A DNA stretch of 10,489 nt from Bacteroidota bacterium. GTDB taxonomy: Bacteria > Bacteroidota > Bacteroidia > Bacteroidales > B39-G9. Position numbers and translations under genes: made by a program. Position 1 is the stretch's first letter. Each line of letters opens with the position of its first letter. Under the pieces are notes generated by a model. That model was not told where the DNA came from, did not search any database, and was given only the letters and a program-made list of their open reading frames with translations. Shown one piece after another: positions 7,701 to 10,489 of this stretch. The DNA is taken from assembly GCA_030592465.1 (NCBI GenBank), contig JAUVJB010000100.1, forward strand, positions 1-10,489, in the 5' to 3' direction.

Positions 7701-8138
7701 CATATTAACCCAATAACCCATTTTGTGGGTAAGGTCTTCCCACATGTCGGTAAATTTCATTACGTCTTTACGACATGTGTTGTTATATTCTTCAATAGAT
7801 ATTTTTTTGCCAATGTCTTCTTTTGTTATTCCAAGTGATTTTTCAACACTAAGTTCAACCGGTAATCCGTGTGTATCCCATCCGGCTTTTCTTTTTACAA
7901 GAAAGCCTTGTAATGTTTTGTATCGGCAAAACATATCTTTTATAGTACGAGCCATAACGTGATGTATGCCGGGTTTGCCGTTTGCAGAGGGAGGACCTTC
8001 ATAAAACACAAATAAGGGTTTTCCTTGTCGTGTAGAAATGCTTTTATGAAAAGTATCATCTTTATCCCAATACTCAAGTATTTTTTTATTGGTTTGTGAC
8101 AGGTCTAATTGTTTGTATTCAGGGTATTTCGAACTCAT
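4779..8138 (-). CDS. ileS: Isoleucyl-tRNA synthetase, eukaryote-like type 2 (IleRS2)
   Basis: Cytosolic class I aminoacyl-tRNA synthetase of 1119 residues that charges tRNA-Ile. The N-terminal catalytic part has GPPSANGKPGIHH at 48-60 in place of the canonical HxGH motif, then GWDTHGLPVE (86-95). The CP1 editing domain (about 230-430) contains AWTTTPWTL (237-245) and GTGIVHIAPSFGADD (351-365). The catalytic domain resumes with LIDVWFDSG, EGVDQTRGWFF and the KMSKR loop (664-668). The anticodon-binding helical domain spans about 720-860. A long C-terminal extension with LRRKVSIRVRQPLSKI (DUF5915-like) replaces the zinc-binding tail of the E. coli type. The length and this tail mark it as IleRS2. 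It is the first gene of an operon with the DksA-like gene and lspA; ileS-lspA adjacency is also known in E. coli. The ATG at 8138 directly precedes the conserved N-terminus. Confidence 0.97.
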   Translation of the reverse strand: MSSKYPEYKQLDLSQTNKKILEYWDKDDTFHKSISTRQGKPLFVFYEGPPSANGKPGIHHVMARTIKDMFCRYKTLQGFLVKRKAGWDTHGLPVELSVEKSLGITKEDIGKKISIEEYNNTCRKDVMKFTDMWEDLTHKMGYWVNMDDPYITYDNKYIETLWNLLKKLYDKELLYKGHSIQPYSPAAGTGLSTHELNQPGCYRDVKDTTCIAQFKVVNNEKSQFLYKKTNTDIYFLAWTTTPWTLLSNTALAVGKGISYVLVKTFNPYSGKPVTVALGKDVLSVHFPEKNKDLKFEDYKKGDKNIPFEILDEFTGQDLERIRYEQLLPYKQPTTGDAFRVVIGDFVTTEEGTGIVHIAPSFGADDNRVAKLNGIGSLTLVDKKGKFIDGVGEFSGRFVKNSYDENLTDEDTSVDVDISVKLKKENKVFKIEKYIHSYPHCWRTDKPILYYPLDSWFIKTTAVKDKLIEFNKTINWKPQATGIGRFGKWLENLVDWNLSRSRFWGTPLPVWVSKDRKETICIGSVEELKTEIDKSINAGFMDNSPLSDFVVNDFSKKNYNKIDLHRPYVDNIVLVSKTGQKMFREPDLIDVWFDSGAMPYAQLHYPFEHKDDFKDFFPADFIAEGVDQTRGWFFTLHAIAGMLFDSVAFKNIISNGLVLDKNGEKMSKRKNNTVDPFSTIEKYGSDPLRWYIITNSQPWDNLKFNIDGIDEVKRKFFGTLYNTYSFFALYANVDKFTYKEKEIPINERPEIDRWIMSLLNSLVKNVEEYYNNYEPTKAGRAIQYFVTENLSNWYVRLNRKRFWGGEYSDDKIAAYQTLYTCLETIAKIASPIAPFFMDQLYLDLNNTTQKHADGSVHLSIFPTYNLDYIDKELEEKMDLAQKISSMVLGLRRKVSIRVRQPLSKIMIPVSDEKTKNYIEAIKNIILSETNVKEIEYLSDTTDILVKKIKPNFKILGPKYGKLMKQISVSLSKLTQKDVVKFENNSKFVVIVNGKSLELNLDDVEIISEDIQGWLVANDGKLIVALDINITKELKQEGIAREFINRIQNLRKERGFDVTDKISLNIQKHNLINNAINIHKHYISSQTLATSINLVEKIENNNAKSVEIDEDIKTLISINKN

Positions 8139-8172
8139 CTTTTATCTTACTAAATTTTATTAAAAAAACACA

Positions 8173-8204
8173 CAAAGATAGAGTTAGGAGAATAAAAAAA
8201 CAAA
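8173..8204 (-). promoter_or_regulatory. Promoter of the ileS-dksA-lspA operon
   Basis: On the minus strand, TTTG (forward 8204-8201) and TATCTTTG (8180-8173) lie 20 nt apart, a full match to the Bacteroidota consensus TTG-N17-23-TAnnTTTG. Transcription would start near 8166, giving a leader of about 28 nt. That is too short for a T-box or another large leader structure. Confidence 0.75.
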
Positions 8205-8208
8205 CAAA

Positions 8209-8270
8209 TAACAATTAATAATGAATATTGGTATTGCGAAGCTATAAATTTCGCAGAGTGTCAATTGTTA
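8209..8270. repeat. Nested inverted repeats upstream of the ileS promoter
   Basis: An outer 8-bp perfect inverted repeat, TAACAATT (8209-8216) and AATTGTTA (8263-8270), encloses an inner 6-bp one, TGCGAA (8235-8240) and TTCGCA (8250-8255). The block abuts the -33 box of the ileS promoter. It could be an operator, a cruciform or the relic of a small mobile repeat; nothing in the sequence decides between these. Confidence 0.45.
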
Positions 8271-8300
8271 AGAGAGTAATTTTTAATCCCGACATATCAG

Positions 8301-8332
8301 CTATTGTCTCCCGAAATTTCGGTAGACAATAG
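8301..8332. repeat. Long near-perfect 32-bp palindrome
   Basis: The left arm CTATTGTCTCCCGAAA and right arm TTTCGGTAGACAATAG pair over 16 positions with a single mismatch and no loop. Related GACATAT words flank it at 8291-8297 and 8342-8348. No T tract follows on either strand, so a simple terminator is unlikely. It resembles a dispersed palindromic repeat or a protein-binding site. Confidence 0.6.
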
Positions 8333-8496
8333 AAAATCTTTGACATATTGGAAAATAAAATTTAATTACATGATTGTCGTTTGGTTATAACCGGTATGTT
8401 TTTTTATACGGCAGTATATAGTTTAATTTTGAAATTTAACAGTTTTTCTTAAATTAAATCTTATAAAAAATTATTAACTTTTGGTTTATTAATTTC

Positions 8497-8522
8497 TTAT
8501 TATCTGCTTAGCGGGTTACCCT
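8497..8522 (+). repeat. 26-bp direct repeat, left copy, beside toxin-antitoxin module
   Basis: This copy matches 9338-9363 at 23 of 26 positions (common core TTATTATC-GCTTAGCGG-TTA-CCT). The differences are at 8505 (T/C), 8515 (G/A) and 8519 (C/A). The two copies are in the same orientation and enclose the toxin-antitoxin genes with little else. Confidence 0.7.
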
Positions 8523-8591
8523 GTCGGTGTCATTTTTGGATGACCGCATGTTAGCGACTCACAATTTCATTGTTCATTCTCAACAATTCAT

Positions 8592-9017
8592 TTATAATGT
8601 TTTCTGAAACCTAAAATTTGTTGATAATAGTTTGTCAATAAAAGGTTTAACTTTTTCAATCACACCTATTTGCTTTGCTTTGTTAATCACCCCAAGGGTT
8701 CCTGTGAACTTTAGATTTAATTTATTTGCTAATTTCCTTGCTTTCAAATCATCAAGCAAAAGTAAAGGGCTATCCATTTCTTTTGCTAATGCAATTGCAC
8801 TTGCTTCTCCTAAATCAACTTGTGTCTCCAAAAATTCCTGATATTTCTTCTCTTTAACAACTTTAATTTTTATCCATTCCGGCAATTGTTCTGAGAATTC
8901 TTCTACAACTTCCGGTGTTGTTAATATATTATGATAACCTTTTTTAAGTAAGTCTAATTCTCCAATCTTATGAAAGAGAATTAAACTACTCGTATCGGAA
9001 ATTACAATTTTATGCAT
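8592..9017 (-). CDS. PIN-domain toxin (DUF3368), 3' end frameshifted
   Basis: A predicted ribonuclease toxin of the PIN superfamily, 141 residues as it stands. The expected acidic metal-binding residues are visible: D8 (SDTSSLI), E39/E40 (PEVVEEF), E71 (LGEASAIAL) and D89/D90 (LLLLDDLKAR). The DUF3368 signature TGTLGVINKAKQ(I)G is at 106-118. The start codon lies inside the 3' end of the antitoxin gene (8-bp overlap), indicating translational coupling. The frame ends abruptly after NFRF with QKTL. In the adjacent frame the sequence continues SENIINELLRMNNEIVSR to a TAA at 8551-8553, which is just the C-terminal helix expected of this family. One missing T next to the TTT codon at forward 8607-8609 would restore a protein of about 155 residues. 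The gene may therefore be damaged, or the sequence may carry an error there. Confidence 0.9.
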   Translation of the reverse strand: MHKIVISDTSSLILFHKIGELDLLKKGYHNILTTPEVVEEFSEQLPEWIKIKVVKEKKYQEFLETQVDLGEASAIALAKEMDSPLLLLDDLKARKLANKLNLKFTGTLGVINKAKQIGVIEKVKPFIDKLLSTNFRFQKTL

Positions 9018-9237
9018 TGGCTATGTCTGATTTTAGGTCAGACAACGAGGTGCTGAAAACAGAAACTCCATATCTACCCAATAATTCAATAAAAGCTTGC
9101 TTTGATAACCCTGCTATCTTCGCAGCTTGTCCGGATGACAATTTTCCGTCCTCATACAGCTTTGATGCAATTATCATTGAAAAATCATATTCTTTCAAAT
9201 CAAGGTCATCGGGTATTTGTAATTTTATCGTTCTCAT
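9010..9237 (-). CDS. UPF0175 family antitoxin
   Basis: A 75-residue protein. Residues 1-30 form a short N-terminal part (MRTIKLQIPDDL) and a helix. At about 33-58, LSSGQAAKIAGLSKQAFIELLGRYGV is the helix-turn-helix-like signature of UPF0175, usually encoded just upstream of DUF3368 PIN toxins. By family knowledge it should neutralise the toxin and may repress its own promoter. The C-terminal segment SLSDLKSDIANA is the likely toxin-binding tail. It is first in a two-gene operon and overlaps the toxin start by 8 bp. A -7 box lies about 20 nt upstream of its ATG. Confidence 0.9.
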   Translation of the reverse strand: MRTIKLQIPDDLDLKEYDFSMIIASKLYEDGKLSSGQAAKIAGLSKQAFIELLGRYGVSVFSTSLSDLKSDIANA

Positions 9238-9256
9238 TATTATATTTTTCTAATTA

Positions 9257-9281
9257 CAAAGATACAAAAATTACCGGTCAA
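9257..9281 (-). promoter_or_regulatory. Candidate promoter and operator of the toxin-antitoxin operon
   Basis: On the minus strand a -7 box TATCTTTG lies at 9264-9257, giving a leader of about 12 nt. A TTG at 9281-9279 is only 14 nt upstream, closer than the usual 17-23, so the -33 box is uncertain. Between them, AATTgACCGGTAATT is an imperfect palindrome around ACCGGT (9273-9278), well placed as an operator for autorepression by the antitoxin. The operator role is inference. Confidence 0.4.
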
Positions 9282-9337
9282 TTAATGCTTTTGTTGCCTT
9301 TTTTTGTTTGTCATTAACTACAATCAAAACCACAAAT

Positions 9338-9363
9338 TTATTATCCGCTTAGCGGATTAACCT
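9338..9363 (+). repeat. 26-bp direct repeat, right copy
   Basis: The partner of 8497-8522 (23 of 26 identical). This copy contains the small palindrome TCCGC-TTA-GCGGA at 9345-9357, which is partly broken in the left copy. It lies between the toxin-antitoxin promoter and the 3' end of the M1 peptidase gene. Confidence 0.7.
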
Positions 9364-9402
9364 ACATTGTTTTCAACCAAAAAGTTACTCCGTTGGTTTA
9401 TT
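9364..9402. other. Short hairpin after the M1 peptidase gene
   Basis: AACCAA (9375-9380) and TTGGTT (9393-9398) form a 6-bp stem with a 12-nt loop, just past the stop codon of the minus-strand peptidase gene. On the minus strand no T tract follows, so it is at best a weak terminator. Confidence 0.3.
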
Positions 9403-10489
9403 TCATTTTTTTAAAAATCGTTTTGTATAATAACTTTTTTTTGTTTTTATATTTAGAAAGTAACATCCTGATTTTAAGTCGCTTATGTTTATTCTTAATG
9501 AATCAGAATAATTGATATTATTAAACGATTTAATTTTATTGCCTTCAATATTATATATTGATATTTCTTTAAAAAGTATTGTTATATTTGATCTTATTGT
9601 TAAAAAATCGACAACAGGGTTTGGCGAGATAAAAATGTTTTTATTTAAGTTTGTTGAATTAATATTTATAATATTAGTATTGTTAGTAATAATATTTTTA
9701 TCAGGGTCAAAGATTATCTTTTTTATGTTAAAAGGTAGTTGGAATATATAGTCTTGTGAAGATTGAGAGTTCTTGAATACCATCAAAGTGTCTTTATTTA
9801 CACCTGAAAAATAAATTGGCAAATCTAATTCATAGAAACTTACAGAATGGTGTGATTGTGTTTGTTCAATATTTAAAGACACAATATTTTCAGCATTTTG
9901 CGACCAATTTATTGTATAAACAGGAAATCCCTGATTATAAATCCAGTTATTGAAAAATTGAGTTAAGTTTGTGTCTGCTGTTGTTTCAAAATGTCTTTTT
10001 AAATCATTGGTTCTTGCATAATTATTAATTAAAGAGCTGTCTGTCAGATAGCTTTTTATTGATCGAAAAAAAACAGAGTCGCCTAACTCCCAACGAAGCA
10101 TATTCAATACCATTGCAGCTTTATCATAAGATAATCGGGTATTAAAAATATAGTAAACAGAGCTTGTGTCATAAACAAAGACAGAACCATCATTTTGACT
10201 CGTGATATTTGTTATTTTGTTAGTTTTCCAAGACAAGTAATTGTCGTTAGTATGCTCACGAACCAAACCTTCGCAATATCGTGCAAAGCCTTCGTTTAAC
10301 CAAATCTCTTGCCAGCTACCACATGTAATATAATCGCCAAACCATTGATGAGCAAGTTCGTGAGCCATTAAATATAAGCCAAAATTACAAACAAAACTCA
10401 TTGTCTGGTGTTCCATACCACCTCCCCAACCAAATTGTGCATGACCGTATTTCTCATCTTTAAAAGGATAAGTAATAAATAGCTCGTTA
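9403..10489 (-). CDS. M1-family metallopeptidase with T9SS sorting domain (5' end missing)
   Basis: The last 361 codons of a secreted zinc aminopeptidase-like protein; the start lies beyond the right edge, since the frame stays open to 10488. The exopeptidase motif appears as GGGMEHQT (GAMEN-like, with His for Asn) at about 10402-10425. The zinc site HELAH is at 10348-10362, with the third ligand Glu in NEGFARY at 10291-10293. A plausible catalytic Tyr lies in SYDKAAMVLNMLR. The Asn-rich linker near 9640-9700 leads to a type A T9SS C-terminal domain (SPNPVVDFLTI ... ISIYNIEGNKI ... GCYFLNIKTK ... KRFLKK, about 9406-9636). This domain targets the protein through the outer membrane for surface attachment or release. 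Peptide trimming outside the cell is the likely role; the substrate cannot be read from the sequence. It is transcribed in the same direction as the toxin-antitoxin module but is separated from it by 165 nt and the repeat. Confidence 0.93.
   Translation of the reverse strand, partial: NELFITYPFKDEKYGHAQFGWGGGMEHQTMSFVCNFGLYLMAHELAHQWFGDYITCGSWQEIWLNEGFARYCEGLVREHTNDNYLSWKTNKITNITSQNDGSVFVYDTSSVYYIFNTRLSYDKAAMVLNMLRWELGDSVFFRSIKSYLTDSSLINNYARTNDLKRHFETTADTNLTQFFNNWIYNQGFPVYTINWSQNAENIVSLNIEQTQSHHSVSFYELDLPIYFSGVNKDTLMVFKNSQSSQDYIFQLPFNIKKIIFDPDKNIITNNTNIININSTNLNKNIFISPNPVVDFLTIRSNITILFKEISIYNIEGNKIKSFNNINYSDSLRINISDLKSGCYFLNIKTKKSYYTKRFLKK

Larger units (their letters stand above)
8205..8591. 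other. Gene-free intergenic stretch rich in inverted repeats
   Basis: No coding frame is recognisable here apart from the probable original 3' end of the toxin gene (8551-8591, see that entry). The stretch holds the nested and long inverted repeats and the direct-repeat copy listed separately. There is also a short hairpin (GTCAT 8529-8533 / ATGAC 8540-8544) and a palindrome GGTTATAACC near 8383-8392. None has the T tract of a clear terminator for the toxin gene. Confidence 0.6.

Noticed and set aside
8139..8172. Possible T-box or other amino-acid-responsive leader upstream of ileS
   Set aside because: The promoter at 8173-8204 leaves only about 28 nt of leader, with no specifier stem or antiterminator.
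9017..9317. Plus-strand frames over the antitoxin gene (78 and 71 codons)
   Set aside because: They are antisense to the UPF0175 signature and cross its promoter; no recognisable product.

Overview
The window looks like chromosomal DNA from a member of the Bacteroidota (Bacteroidetes). The base composition is AT-rich. Start codons lack Shine-Dalgarno sequences and sit in A-rich leaders. Several promoters carry the Bacteroidota -7 box TAnnTTTG. The last gene ends in a type IX secretion (Por) sorting domain, and the gene families present (GalE-like threonine dehydrogenase, DUF4834, cysteine-poor TraR/DksA, long LspA) are typical of that phylum. No RNA genes, insertion sequences or CRISPR arrays were recognised.

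Layout. (1) Positions 1-557 hold no intact gene: a plus-strand terminator-like hairpin, integron-attC-like core motifs of doubtful meaning, a decayed minus-strand coding remnant (234-491) with an in-frame TAG, and the terminator of the next gene. (2) Positions 558-2969 hold a divergent pair, L-threonine 3-dehydrogenase (minus) and glycine C-acetyltransferase kbl (plus), which together convert threonine to glycine and acetyl-CoA. (3) Positions 3174-3647 hold two tiny plus-strand membrane proteins (DUF4834, then DUF2905) behind a good promoter. Their end overlaps tail to tail by 4 bp with (4) a minus-strand operon ileS - TraR/DksA-like - lspA (8138 down to 3644), driven by one well-formed promoter at 8173-8204. 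(5) Positions 8139-8591 are a structured intergenic region with several inverted repeats. (6) Positions 8592-9237 hold a toxin-antitoxin module, a UPF0175 antitoxin overlapping a DUF3368 PIN-domain toxin, bracketed by two near-identical 26-bp repeats. The toxin seems to have lost its C-terminal helix to a one-base frameshift. (7) From 9403 to the right edge runs the 3' part of a secreted M1-family metallopeptidase with a T9SS sorting domain.

The most notable points are these. The isoleucyl-tRNA synthetase is of the eukaryote-like type 2, and its HIGH motif reads G-I-H-H instead of H-x-G-H; this swap has been linked to very strong mupirocin resistance. The PIN toxin has a frameshifted 3' end, and its module is bounded by a direct repeat. 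A minus-strand pseudogene fragment reads through a single TAG. No wholly new multi-gene system was recognised; most of the window is core metabolism and translation plus one small accessory module.
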